Assembly: GCA_904394215.1 (NCBI GenBank)
Contig: CAJFNF010000015.1
Span: 1 to 41,222, forward strand
Origin: an uncultured Faecalibacterium sp.
GTDB lineage: Bacteria > Bacillota > Clostridia > Oscillospirales > Ruminococcaceae
Direction of reading: 5' to 3'
DNA length: 41,222 bases
Made by a program: the position numbers and the translations under genes. Below the pieces are notes generated by a model, which worked only from the letters and a program-made list of their open reading frames with translations, was not told where the DNA came from and did not search any database. Below are positions 19,760-26,976 of the stretch, one piece after another. Each line of letters begins with the position of its first letter. Within the stretch, counting starts at the first letter, position 1.

Positions 19760-19868
19760 GTTGCTATTTCTCAACCGCACCTGCATTGTATCACTCAGGT
19801 TGCGAAATGTCAACAAAAAAGTAGAGAAAACTCAACTTTTTTCTCACGCGATATTGATTTTTCGCAAC
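19760..19868. promoter_or_regulatory. Four 16-bp operators between cro and the repressor gene
   Basis: Sites at 19760-19775, 19799-19814, 19821-19836 and 19853-19868 fit GTTGMGAAATNKCAAC or its complement with few mismatches. The second overlaps the -35 of the leftward promoter, the fourth overlaps the -35 of the repressor promoter, and the first lies just downstream of the leftward start point. This is the arrangement of a lambda-like switch; the recognising proteins are presumably the adjacent CI-like and Cro-like products. Confidence 0.7.
19785..19813 (-). promoter_or_regulatory. Leftward early (lytic) promoter
   Basis: On the minus strand TTGACA (19813-19808) and TACAAT (19790-19785) are separated by exactly 17 nt. 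It points into the Cro-like gene and the whole early operon. An operator overlaps its -35. Confidence 0.85.
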
Positions 19869-19882
19869 TTTTATGGTATAGT
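19854..19882 (+). promoter_or_regulatory. Repressor maintenance promoter
   Basis: TTGATT (19854-19859), a 17-nt spacer and TATAGT (19877-19882) form a good sigma-A promoter reading into the repressor gene at 19917. The -35 lies within the fourth operator, so self-regulation is likely. Confidence 0.75.
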
Positions 19883-19916
19883 ACACACAGACTTTAGATG
19901 AAAGGGCAGGGCGGTT

Positions 19917-20576
19917 ATGGCTGAAAAAATATCTTCCTTCGCAAAAAGATTAAGGGATGGGCTGAAGCTCCGGGAATATAGCCAAGCGGAGCTTGCACGG
20001 ATGACCGGACTTGATAAATCCAGCATTTCGCGGTATCTGAAAGGCGATTACAAGGGCAGCCAGGATGCGCTTTATAAAATTTCACAGGCGCTGCGGGTGT
20101 CGGAAAGCTGGCTTATGGGTTACGACACTCCCATGGATCCCGATGCGCCCCAGGTTCGGGTTGTCATCCCCGCCGGCTTTCAGGATATGCCGGATCTGAC
20201 GCCGGTTCCGCTGATCGGCTCCATCGCCTGTGGCACCCCGATTCTGGCTGAAGAAAATATCAAGCAGATGGTTGGTGTGCCGTCTGCCTGGCACGCGGAC
20301 TTCGCCCTGGAATGCCACGGGGACAGCATGGCCCCTCGCATCTGCGACGGCGATATTGTCTGCATCCGCAAACAGGCGGAAGTGGAAACCGGGCAGATCG
20401 CGGCTGTGCGCATCGGTGACGAGGCCACCCTGAAGCGCTTCTACAAGTCCGGGGATACGGTCCAGCTGGTCGCGGAAAATCCCGCTGTCTGCCCTCCGAT
20501 GATGTATACCGGCGAACAGCTGGAAGATATGCAAATCGAGGGGCTGGCCGTTGGCTTCTGCCGCAGCCTGATCTGA
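19917..20576 (+). CDS. CI/LexA-like phage repressor with S24 autoprotease
   Basis: The 219-aa product maintains lysogeny. Residues 1-68 hold an HTH_3 domain (YSQAELARMTGLDKSSISRY). The C-terminal part is an S24/LexA-type peptidase with the self-cleavage site Cys105-Gly106 in GSIACGTPI, nucleophile Ser137 in HGDSM, and general base Lys173 in EATLKRF. After DNA damage, RecA-stimulated cleavage between Cys and Gly would inactivate it and induce the phage. It is transcribed rightwards from a promoter overlapped by an operator. Downstream lie repeat element copy B and the integrase. All catalytic parts are intact, so the repressor looks functional. Confidence 0.93.
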   Translation: MAEKISSFAKRLRDGLKLREYSQAELARMTGLDKSSISRYLKGDYKGSQDALYKISQALRVSESWLMGYDTPMDPDAPQVRVVIPAGFQDMPDLTPVPLIGSIACGTPILAEENIKQMVGVPSAWHADFALECHGDSMAPRICDGDIVCIRKQAEVETGQIAAVRIGDEATLKRFYKSGDTVQLVAENPAVCPPMMYTGEQLEDMQIEGLAVGFCRSLI

Positions 20577-20582
20577 TCGTTG

Positions 20583-20790
20583 GGCGAACGCTCCAAACGA
20601 AACGAACGCATTTTTCTATATAGCCTACGCGTATGTATACGCCTCGCGCGTATGTATATAATGCTGTTTTAACTCTATATAGAAAAATCTGTTTGTTCTG
20701 TTTGTCTGGGGCGAAAAGCCGCACCACGGCTCAATTTTAGGGCAAACGCAAGGGCAAACGGAACGCTAAAATCCGTTTGTTCCGTTTGTC
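20583..20790 (+). repeat. Duplicated non-coding element, copy B
   Basis: This is the second copy of the element at 9,085-9,307, in the same orientation. Shared order: AAACGAAACGAACG and TTTTTCTATATA (20595-20622), two alternating purine-pyrimidine tracts (20626-20642, 20645-20660), the mirrored arm TATATAGAAAAA (20676-20687), then exact 16-mers GTTYGTTCYGTTYGTC at 20691-20706 and 20775-20790. It lies between the repressor stop and the integrase. Inner sequence has diverged while arms and 16-mers are kept. Confidence 0.85.
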
Positions 20791-20799
20791 CAGAGGACA

Positions 20800-20828
20800 A
20801 ACAAAAAGCACCCGGCTTGCGTCGGGTG
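20800..20828 (-). terminator. Minus-strand terminator next to copy B
   Basis: GCACCCG and CGGGTGC (20807-20828) form a GC-rich stem; on the minus strand TTTTTGTTTG follows. It would stop leftward transcription before copy B and the repressor region. Confidence 0.65.
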
Positions 20829-20855
20829 CGGGCTGAATCTTCATCTTACCGAAAA

Positions 20856-20883
20856 GCGCCCGAGTGCTGCAACACTCAGGCGC
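20856..20883 (+). terminator. Hairpin downstream of the repressor unit
   Basis: GCGCC-C-GAGTG pairs with CACTC-A-GGCGC around a CTGCAA loop. The following TTGAATAA is a poor U-tract, so it is a weak terminator or a processing hairpin for the repressor transcript. The rest of the 20,791-20,984 interval shows only a small inverted repeat (CCTGGG 20944, CCCAGG 20968) next to the integrase ribosome site. Confidence 0.4.
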
Positions 20884-20984
20884 TTGAATAACTGGCTCCC
20901 CCGAAGGGGCGCAATTGCACAGCTACACAGCAATTATAGCGCACCTGGGAGGGCTTGTCAAACTGTACCCAGGAGGTATGCGAA

Positions 20985-22052
20985 ATGCTGTCAAAATTTG
21001 CCGATTACCGCCCGAAGCTGCGCAACCCGTCCCGGCGGGCTTCTCCCACCTTCCAGGTGGTCTGTGACCGCTGGTGGGAGGGGAAAAGCCGGGAACTGGC
21101 TCCCGGAAGCCTGAAGACCTATGTGCCGTGCGTCGCCCGTGCGGTGGATGTGTTCGGCGGCTACCGGATGGATGAAATCACCGGTGGGGAAATCGCCGGC
21201 CTGCTGAACGATATGAAGGATGCGGGCTTTTCGCAAAAGGTCATCTCGAACCAGCACTGTGTCGTGAACATGGTCTTCGATTTTTGGTGCGAAAATTACG
21301 GCGGGGAGCTGAATGTCAGCCGAACCGTCCGCAATCCCCGCCATTGCCGTAAGCAGCGCCGCACGCGGCCCATGGAATACCAGCGTGAAAAACTGGACGC
21401 TCTGGTCTCCGACCATGGCGGCGGGCTGTTCCTCGGGTTTCTGCTTTATACCAGCTGCCGCCGGGGCGAGGTACTTGCGCTGCAATGGCAAGACATCGAC
21501 CTGGATGCTGGTCAAATCCATATCACCAAAAGTGTGACCCATCTGGGGAACGCTCCGGTGGTGGGGCCCACCAAAACGGAGGCGGGGCTGCGGGTGAATC
21601 CGATCCTGGACCCCTTCCGGCCCTTCCTGGAGAGTGCCTGCCGGGGGCTTCATCGCCCGGCGGATTTTATCTTTGGCGGGGCTGAACCGCTGACCTCCAG
21701 CCGGTTCACGAAGCTCTGGCTTGATCTTCTGGAACCCGCCGGGCTGACCACGGTAACGGACGGGGGCGCCTGGAAGGGGAGCCGCCATAGCCAGCGGCGG
21801 GCGCTTGTTACCCCGCATCAGCTGCGGCATGAATACGCCTATACGCTGTTCCGGGCCGGCGTGCCTGCGCTGGCTGCTAAGACCTTGATGGGGCATTCGG
21901 ATATCCGGGTCACCGAAAATATCTATACTGAACTCGGGCAGCGCGATCTGGATGATGCTGCGGCTTTGCTGAATGCCCATTTTCGGGGATCTCGGGAGAG
22001 TGCCGAGACCGATCTGGATAAAAAGCTCGCAAATCCTGAAAAATCGGCTTGA
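20985..22052 (+). CDS. int: Phage tyrosine integrase
   Basis: The 355-aa enzyme inserts and excises the prophage by site-specific recombination. An N-terminal SAM-like core-binding domain (about residues 22-125) precedes the catalytic domain. All active-site residues are visible: Arg in YTSCRRGEVLAL (159/160), Lys likely in TKTEAG (197), HQLRH (His278, Arg281), His304 in LMGHSD, and the nucleophile Tyr314 in ENIYTEL. I chose the ATG at 20985, preceded by AGGAGG at 8 nt; ten extra codons upstream would include the ribosome site. It ends 42 bases before the tRNA-like attachment core. A small inverted repeat includes part of its ribosome site, which might dampen translation. Confidence 0.94.
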   Translation: MLSKFADYRPKLRNPSRRASPTFQVVCDRWWEGKSRELAPGSLKTYVPCVARAVDVFGGYRMDEITGGEIAGLLNDMKDAGFSQKVISNQHCVVNMVFDFWCENYGGELNVSRTVRNPRHCRKQRRTRPMEYQREKLDALVSDHGGGLFLGFLLYTSCRRGEVLALQWQDIDLDAGQIHITKSVTHLGNAPVVGPTKTEAGLRVNPILDPFRPFLESACRGLHRPADFIFGGAEPLTSSRFTKLWLDLLEPAGLTTVTDGGAWKGSRHSQRRALVTPHQLRHEYAYTLFRAGVPALAAKTLMGHSDIRVTENIYTELGQRDLDDAAALLNAHFRGSRESAETDLDKKLANPEKSA

Positions 22053-22093
22053 TACAGGGCTTTTATATGGACGAAAAGCACGGCGAGCCTAGT

Positions 22094-22117
22094 CTTCGAT
22101 TCTCGCCACTCGGACCA
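22094..22117 (+). other. attR: Likely attR core: 3' end of a tRNA gene
   Basis: The bases read as a perfect tRNA 3' end: T-loop TTCGATT, T-stem CTCGC, acceptor strand CACTCGG, discriminator A and CCA. The rest of the tRNA is absent on the left, where integrase DNA begins. This is what remains when a phage integrates into the 3' end of a tRNA gene. G72 implies C1, which among bacterial tRNAs fits tRNA-Pro best, but that is a guess. The complete tRNA should lie at the far, left end of the prophage. Confidence 0.7.
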
Positions 22118-22119
22118 GA

Positions 22120-22165
22120 AGTCCGGACTGTATCTGAAGAGGATACAGTCCGGACTTTTTATTTT
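22120..22165 (+). terminator. Strong terminator after the tRNA 3' end
   Basis: AGTCCGGACTGTATC (22120-22134) and its exact complement (22142-22156) form a 15-bp stem with a 7-nt loop, followed by TTTTTATTTT. It is probably the original terminator of the tRNA gene and also closes integrase transcription. Confidence 0.9.
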
Positions 22166-22188
22166 GCAAAAGAAGGTATAAAACGTTG

Positions 22189-22965
22189 ATGAGATGGTTT
22201 TCAGCCCTGAGGGCCCTGCTGGGGCATGACCCCGCCCGGGACAAAGGGGCCCGGGGCGAGGATCTGGCAGCGGCCAAGCTGGCCGAAAAGGGATGGTTCC
22301 GGGTCAAGGGCCTCTGCCTGCGGAATTTATACCTGCCGGCAGGGGAAGGGGCCACCACCGAGGTGGACCTGATCTACCTGACCCGGAAGGGGATTTATGT
22401 CCTGGAGAGCAAAAACTATACGGGCCGGATCTACGGCCAGGAACACTGGCAGGAATGGACTGCCTCGGTCTGCGTGGGGCGCGGCTGGCTGGGCCGGCCC
22501 AAGACCCGGCAGCACAGCTTTTACAACCCCATCCGCCAGAATGCGGGCCATATCCGGGCGCTGCGGGACCTGGTGGGGGAGGAAGTGCCCCTGTGGTCGG
22601 TGATTGTCTTTTCGGGCCGGTGCCGGCTGGCCGACGTGGAATGGGACCGGGATGACACGGCGGTCTGCCGGGTGGAGCAGCTGCCCCGGACCCTGCGGAA
22701 GCTGGGCCGGAGGAAGGTTTTGTCCCGGAGGCAGGTGCGGGAGCTGTATGACCAGCTGGAACCCTATACCCGGGTGGCTTGGGGAGAAAAGTTTGCCCAC
22801 CTGTGCCAGGTACAGGAGAAGGAACAGGCGGCGGCCCATCCCCGGCGCTGCCCCTGGTGCGGCGGGACCCTGGTGCTGCGGACGGCCCGGCAGGGCCGGT
22901 ATGCGGGCCGGTCTTTTTATGGCTGTTCCAACTACCCCAGCTGCCGCTACAAGCGGGATCTATGA
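22189..22965 (+). CDS. NERD domain protein with C-terminal zinc finger
   Basis: The 258-aa product has a NERD domain, a nuclease-related PD-(D/E)xK fold: GARGEDLAAAKLAEKGW, then TEVDLIYLTRKGIYVLESKN with Asp and Glu-Ser-Lys, and VPLWSVIVFSGRC. The C-terminus is a topoisomerase-type zinc finger: CPWCGG, then FYGCSNYPSC, giving four cysteines. Such proteins are probably DNA-binding nucleases, but function is unproven. The start is uncertain: ATG at 22189 (AGAAGG 12 nt upstream) or the TTG just before it. It is the first host gene past the attachment site, so it could also be accessory DNA gained with integration, although its base composition fits the chromosome. Confidence 0.82.
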   Translation: MRWFSALRALLGHDPARDKGARGEDLAAAKLAEKGWFRVKGLCLRNLYLPAGEGATTEVDLIYLTRKGIYVLESKNYTGRIYGQEHWQEWTASVCVGRGWLGRPKTRQHSFYNPIRQNAGHIRALRDLVGEEVPLWSVIVFSGRCRLADVEWDRDDTAVCRVEQLPRTLRKLGRRKVLSRRQVRELYDQLEPYTRVAWGEKFAHLCQVQEKEQAAAHPRRCPWCGGTLVLRTARQGRYAGRSFYGCSNYPSCRYKRDL

Positions 22966-23162
22966 GGGGCGGAAAAGTCTGCCTCTTCTCCTGACTGCAC
23001 AGAATATTCGACGTAAACTGTGCAGTATATACAAAAATTGTGAAAACAGAATTCACAAAATGCGAAAATCAAGTGAAAGTTTGCCTTCAAACCATTTACA
23101 AATTGGTAACAACTGCGTTAAACTATAAACATGAAATAAATTCAGGAAGGGAAGAGGCAAGC

Positions 23163-24197
23163 TTGGAAACACAGAATACATGGCGCCGCCGCATCGCGGC
23201 GCTGGTTTTGACAGTCGCTCTGCTGGTCACCTGCATGCCCAGCGCATGGGCAACAGCCGATCTGAATGTAGACGCAGGTTTTTACCTGAAACAGAGCCGG
23301 AGCGGCACCTGCACCCTGACGGCCGCCGCCATGATGCTCCGGCGCCGCGCCTATCTGGACGGCCGGTCTGACTGGGTGGATGTCACCGAGAACAGCGTCC
23401 GTTCGGCGGCCTGGTCCAACGGCCTGGCCCACAGCTTTACATACAAGTCCATGAAGGTGCTGTACGCCACCCTTCCGACGGACAACACCGTCAAGACCCA
23501 GACCCTGATCAACCTGCTGGCGGCTCATCCCGAGGGGATTGTCCTCTATGACCGGACCGAGCCCCACGCAGTCCTTTTGACCGACTACACCAATGGCACG
23601 TTCTACTGCTCTGACCCTGCCGGCAACATCTCCGCCGGCCGGGTGCCCGTTTCCGAGGCCAGCGTGTCCATGGAGGACTCCTCCTGCTACTGGTACATTG
23701 CCGAGGACCAGAACGCCGCCGTGCCCACCACCAGTGACCTGCAGCTGGCGGGCGTGACCTACCCGGTCAACGTCCACACAGGCTCGGGGATGAGCCTCAA
23801 CGGCACCGTTACCGCCACTGCCGGCAGCACCCTGGCAGAGGTGGCCGTCCTGGTGGAGGATGCCGCCGGCAATACGGTGATGAGCGCATCCGCCGCCCTC
23901 ACCGGCGCTGAAACCAGCTGGTCCCTGCGGCAGGTGGACAACCAGATCCTGTTCGGCACCCTGCCCGCCGGCAGCTATGCCTTCCTGGTGATTGCAGAGG
24001 ACACCACCGGCGCCAGCCTGTGCTTCAGCAGCAACTTCACTGTGTCGGATGCCGCCGCCAGCAGCGGCACCTACTGGTCGGCCCAGGATCCCGAGGGCAC
24101 CATGCTGCAGGATGAACTGGTGTCTGTGGAGCAGGTGCCTGATGCACAGAGCACCGGGCTGGACGGATTCTTCAGCTTCCTGGATCAGCTGTTCTGA
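23163..24197 (+). CDS. Secreted C39-like cysteine peptidase family protein
   Basis: The 344-aa product starts with a signal peptide: WRRR, a hydrophobic IAALVLTVALLVTC core, and a likely cleavage near AWATA. The next 190 residues look like a Peptidase_C39_2 papain-like domain with Cys in SGTCTLTAAAMML, His in EPHAVLLTDY, and an Asp in CSDPAGN. A C-terminal beta-rich domain (PVNVHTGSGMSLNGTVTATA) may bind the cell wall or a ligand. The start is a TTG at 23163 with AGAGG 5 nt upstream; no ATG fits the signal peptide. The 197 bases upstream are AT-rich with a possible TTTACA/TTAAAC promoter near 23094-23122. The gene is convergent with the SpoIID-like gene. Substrate unknown. Confidence 0.72.
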   Translation: METQNTWRRRIAALVLTVALLVTCMPSAWATADLNVDAGFYLKQSRSGTCTLTAAAMMLRRRAYLDGRSDWVDVTENSVRSAAWSNGLAHSFTYKSMKVLYATLPTDNTVKTQTLINLLAAHPEGIVLYDRTEPHAVLLTDYTNGTFYCSDPAGNISAGRVPVSEASVSMEDSSCYWYIAEDQNAAVPTTSDLQLAGVTYPVNVHTGSGMSLNGTVTATAGSTLAEVAVLVEDAAGNTVMSASAALTGAETSWSLRQVDNQILFGTLPAGSYAFLVIAEDTTGASLCFSSNFTVSDAAASSGTYWSAQDPEGTMLQDELVSVEQVPDAQSTGLDGFFSFLDQLF

Positions 24198-24218
24198 TTG
24201 TTCCCGGAATAAGACGAG

Positions 24219-24254
24219 GGCCCCGGCGCCGTATAGAGACGCCGGGGCCTTTTT
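24219..24254 (+). terminator. Terminator after the C39-like peptidase gene
   Basis: GGCCCCGGCG (24219-24228) pairs with CGCCGGGGCC (24240-24249) and is followed by TTTTT. It lies in the 76-bp gap between two convergent genes. Confidence 0.88.
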
Positions 24255-24273
24255 GGTTCCTGGTTTCCGGGGG

Positions 24274-25299
24274 TCATGGTTCCAGGGTGGTGCCGGGGAA
24301 GTAGTGGGCCAGGATTTCGATCCAGCTTTTGCCCTGCTCGGCCATGGCCTTGGCGCCCCATTGGCTGAGGCCCACCCCGTGGCCGTAGCCCCGGGTGGTG
24401 ATGGCAAAGCCCCCCTCCTGGTGCAGAATGGAAAAGCAGGTGCTCCGCAGCCCCAGGGCCGTCCGCAGGGCGGTGCCCTGGACGGTCTGGCCGCAGACAG
24501 GCAGGCTGTCCACATAACCCGAAGGGGTGTAGCTGGGGGTGCCGAACCAGGCCGAGGGGTCTGTCTCCCCGGTGGAAATCCCCAGGGAAGAGGCCAGGGC
24601 GGCGCTGACCTGCTGGTCGGACAGGGTGACGGTCACCTGGTAGTCCTGGGCATCGCGGTCGGTGCTGCTATCCACCGGGGTGAGGTAGGGCAGGGCGGTG
24701 CCCCAGACGTACTGGCTGGATTCGGTCTGGCCGTTGGAGATGGCAAAATAGCTGGTGCCTGCCGGGGCGCCGTCGTAATACACAACCTCGTTCAGGACCG
24801 GCTCCAGCACCGCCGACAGCCGGGCATAGTTGGCCTCATAGGCGGTGCCCCAATAGCTCCGCAGGACGGTGTCGGTGAGGCATCCCTGCCGCCGGGCCGG
24901 GTCCACCGTCAGCCAGGGATCGTCCTCGTCCGACCGGTGGTCCCGGCAGTAGAGGATGTAGCTGTGGCAGGCCACCGCCTGGGCCTTCAGGGCCTCGTCA
25001 GGCCAGCTCACCGGCATCTCGGAGGCCACCGCCCCCAGGATGTAATCTTTCATGGACAGGGTGAAGGTCTGGCCGCTGTCCTGGTCCTGGAGCAGCACCT
25101 GGGTGTCCTCCGGGCCGGAACCGGTCAGGCCGGCCAGCCCGCCGGGCTCCGGGGCCGGGGCAGACGAGGCCGGGGCGCTGCCGGCGGGGCCGGAGGCCGC
25201 GGCCCCCAGAAGCTGCCCCGCCATCCAGTAGCCCGCCAGGGGCAGGGCCGCGCCCAGCACCAGCAGCAGGGCCGCGAGAAGAAGAATCGCTTTTTTCAC
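24274..25299 (-). CDS. spoIID: SpoIID/LytB-domain protein, probable peptidoglycan lytic transglycosylase
   Basis: The 341-aa protein has an N-terminal membrane anchor (AILLLAALLLVLGAALPLAG) and an Ala/Pro/Ser linker. The SpoIID domain follows: FTLSMKDYILGAVASEMPVS with the catalytic Glu, PDEALKAQAVACHSYILY, a divergent middle, and the C-terminal GYGHGVGLSQWGAKAMAEQG. In sporulating Firmicutes SpoIID cleaves stem-less glycan strands made by SpoIIP and drives engulfment; vegetative relatives trim the wall. Length matches SpoIID. The start is GTG with AAAGGAGG 10 nt upstream, and a sigma-E-like promoter lies 66 nt ahead. Whether this host sporulates is unknown. Confidence 0.87.
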   Translation of the reverse strand: MKKAILLLAALLLVLGAALPLAGYWMAGQLLGAAASGPAGSAPASSAPAPEPGGLAGLTGSGPEDTQVLLQDQDSGQTFTLSMKDYILGAVASEMPVSWPDEALKAQAVACHSYILYCRDHRSDEDDPWLTVDPARRQGCLTDTVLRSYWGTAYEANYARLSAVLEPVLNEVVYYDGAPAGTSYFAISNGQTESSQYVWGTALPYLTPVDSSTDRDAQDYQVTVTLSDQQVSAALASSLGISTGETDPSAWFGTPSYTPSGYVDSLPVCGQTVQGTALRTALGLRSTCFSILHQEGGFAITTRGYGHGVGLSQWGAKAMAEQGKSWIEILAHYFPGTTLEP

Positions 25300-25371
25300 G
25301 CTGGTACAGCCTCCTTTCTGGGAAAGAGGATACCACCAGTTTCCTGCGGGAAAGGCCGAAACCTGCCTGGA

Positions 25372-25400
25372 ACTGTATGCGCCTCAGCGACGAAATGTGA
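25372..25400 (-). promoter_or_regulatory. Possible sigma-E type promoter of the spoIID-like gene
   Basis: On the minus strand CATACAGT (25379-25372) matches the sigma-E -10 consensus CATACAnT, and TCACATT (25400-25394) is one mismatch from TCATATT, with a 14-nt spacer. This is the promoter class expected for spoIID. The match could be chance, since the motif is short. Confidence 0.45.
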
Positions 25401-25460
25401 ATAAAATCCGAATATTCTCAAAACATTTGGTATTTGGACCGGGGGTTCGGCAGTTTTGAC

Positions 25461-25489
25461 TTGAATTTATTTAACAAAAGCGATATCAT
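25461..25489 (+). promoter_or_regulatory. Promoter of the citrate synthase unit
   Basis: TTGAAT (25461-25466) and TATCAT (25484-25489) are 17 nt apart and point to the citrate synthase gene 120 bp downstream. Along the leader, GCTGCAG and CTGCAGC (around 25560-25580) form a hairpin before the ribosome site. The 25,300-25,608 gap holds this and the divergent spoIID promoter; I see no gene. Confidence 0.55.
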
Positions 25490-25608
25490 AAGCACATCCA
25501 TTGTGATTTATAGGAAGAGGGATTGCCCGAGCCCAGAGAAAGGCAAACCGAACGACACCGGCTGCAGGTGCTCTCTGCAGCTGAAAGGAAAAGGGAAGGG
25601 GATTTGTC

Positions 25609-26970
25609 ATGATGACCAATTTGGGAACCAAAGAGCATGAAGCCATGAAGACCCTCTGCGAGGAGTATCTGGCCAACAACTATATTGACCCCGAGACCAG
25701 CGAGCGGCTGGGCGTCAAGCGCGGCCTGCGAAACCCGGATGGCACCGGCGTCCTGGCGGGCCTGACCAATGTCTGTGACGTTGTGGGCTACCGCAAAGAC
25801 CAGGAAGGCCATATCATCCCGATTCCCGGCCGGCTGATTTACCGCGGCGTCAACATCAATGAGATCGTGGATGAGGCCTACCGCAACGACCGCTTTGTGT
25901 TTGAGGAAGTGATCTGGCTGCTGCTGTTCGGCAGCCTGCCCAACAAAAAGCAGCTGGAAAACTTCTGGGAGATCCTGGCCGAACACCGGGACCTGCCCGA
26001 GGGCTTTATGGACACCATGAACGCCCCCTCGCCCAACATCATGAACAAGATGCAGCGGTGCGTGCTGGGCATGTATTCCTACGACGACAACCCCGAGGAC
26101 CTGAGCCTGGAGAACCTGCTGCACCAGAGCATCGTCCTGATCGGCGGCATGCCCACCATGATGGTGAACGCCTACCAGATGAAGCGCCGCTTCTACGACA
26201 AGCAGAGCATGTTCTTCCATCTGCCCCAGCCGGGCCACTGCACCGCCGAGCACATCCTCAGCACCTACCGCCCCGACCAGAAGTTCACCCATGAGGAAGC
26301 CAAGCTGCTGGACACCTGCCTGCTGCTCCACGCCGACCACGGCGGCGGCAACTGCTCCACCTTTGCCACCCGTGTGGTGTCCTCCTCCGGTTCGGACACC
26401 TATTCGGCCATTGCCGCAGGCATCGGCGCTCTGAAGGGCCCCAAGCACGGCGGCGCCAACCTGGCAGTCAACCGCCAGCTGAAAGATATCCTGGCCCACG
26501 TGGAAAACTATGACGACGACGACGAGGTCCGGGAATACCTCCGCCGCATCCTGCGCAAGCAGGCCGGCGACGGCAGCGGCTTGATCTACGGCATGGGCCA
26601 CGCGGTCTACACCATCAGCGATCCCCGCGAGGTGATCCTGAAGGAGCGGGCCCGCCATCTGGCCTACGAGAAGGGCTTTGAGGCCGAGTACAATATGCTG
26701 TGCAGCATCGAGCGGCTGGCCCCGGCCATCTTCGCCGAGGAAAAGGGCAGCTCCAAGCCGGTGTGCGCCAACGTGGACCTGTTCAGCGGCCTGATCTATC
26801 AGATGCTGGGCATCTCGGAGGACCTGTACACCCCGCTGTTCGCCATCGCCCGTCTGCCGGGCTGGTGCGCACACCGGATCGAAGAAGTGGTCTTTGCCAA
26901 CCGGATCATCCGTCCGGCCTACAAGTACCTGGGGGTGCGCCAGCGCTATAAACCTCTTGAGGAGCGTTAA
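25609..26970 (+). CDS. gltA: Citrate synthase
   Basis: The enzyme condenses oxaloacetate and acetyl-CoA to citrate, here probably serving glutamate synthesis in a fermentative cell. The length (453 aa) fits the long bacterial/Clostridia type. The catalytic residues are seen in LLLHADHGGGNCSTF (first His), GMGHAVYTISDPR (second His) and NVDLFSGLIY (Asp), with RLPGWCAHRIEE near the end. ATG at 25609 is preceded by AAGGGGA; a second ATG follows directly. Its own promoter lies at 25461-25489. A small membrane protein gene follows six bases after the stop. No aconitase or isocitrate dehydrogenase is nearby. Confidence 0.95.
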   Translation: MMTNLGTKEHEAMKTLCEEYLANNYIDPETSERLGVKRGLRNPDGTGVLAGLTNVCDVVGYRKDQEGHIIPIPGRLIYRGVNINEIVDEAYRNDRFVFEEVIWLLLFGSLPNKKQLENFWEILAEHRDLPEGFMDTMNAPSPNIMNKMQRCVLGMYSYDDNPEDLSLENLLHQSIVLIGGMPTMMVNAYQMKRRFYDKQSMFFHLPQPGHCTAEHILSTYRPDQKFTHEEAKLLDTCLLLHADHGGGNCSTFATRVVSSSGSDTYSAIAAGIGALKGPKHGGANLAVNRQLKDILAHVENYDDDDEVREYLRRILRKQAGDGSGLIYGMGHAVYTISDPREVILKERARHLAYEKGFEAEYNMLCSIERLAPAIFAEEKGSSKPVCANVDLFSGLIYQMLGISEDLYTPLFAIARLPGWCAHRIEEVVFANRIIRPAYKYLGVRQRYKPLEER

Positions 26971-26976
26971 TCGAGC

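Noticed and set aside
22081-22117. Complete tRNA gene
   Set aside because: Only the T-loop to CCA part is present; there is no anticodon or D-arm to the left, where integrase coding sequence and unrelated bases lie.
23040-23162. N-terminal extension of the C39-like peptidase
   Set aside because: The extra residues precede the signal peptide, are AT-rich non-coding in character, and the TTG at 23163 has a proper ribosome site.
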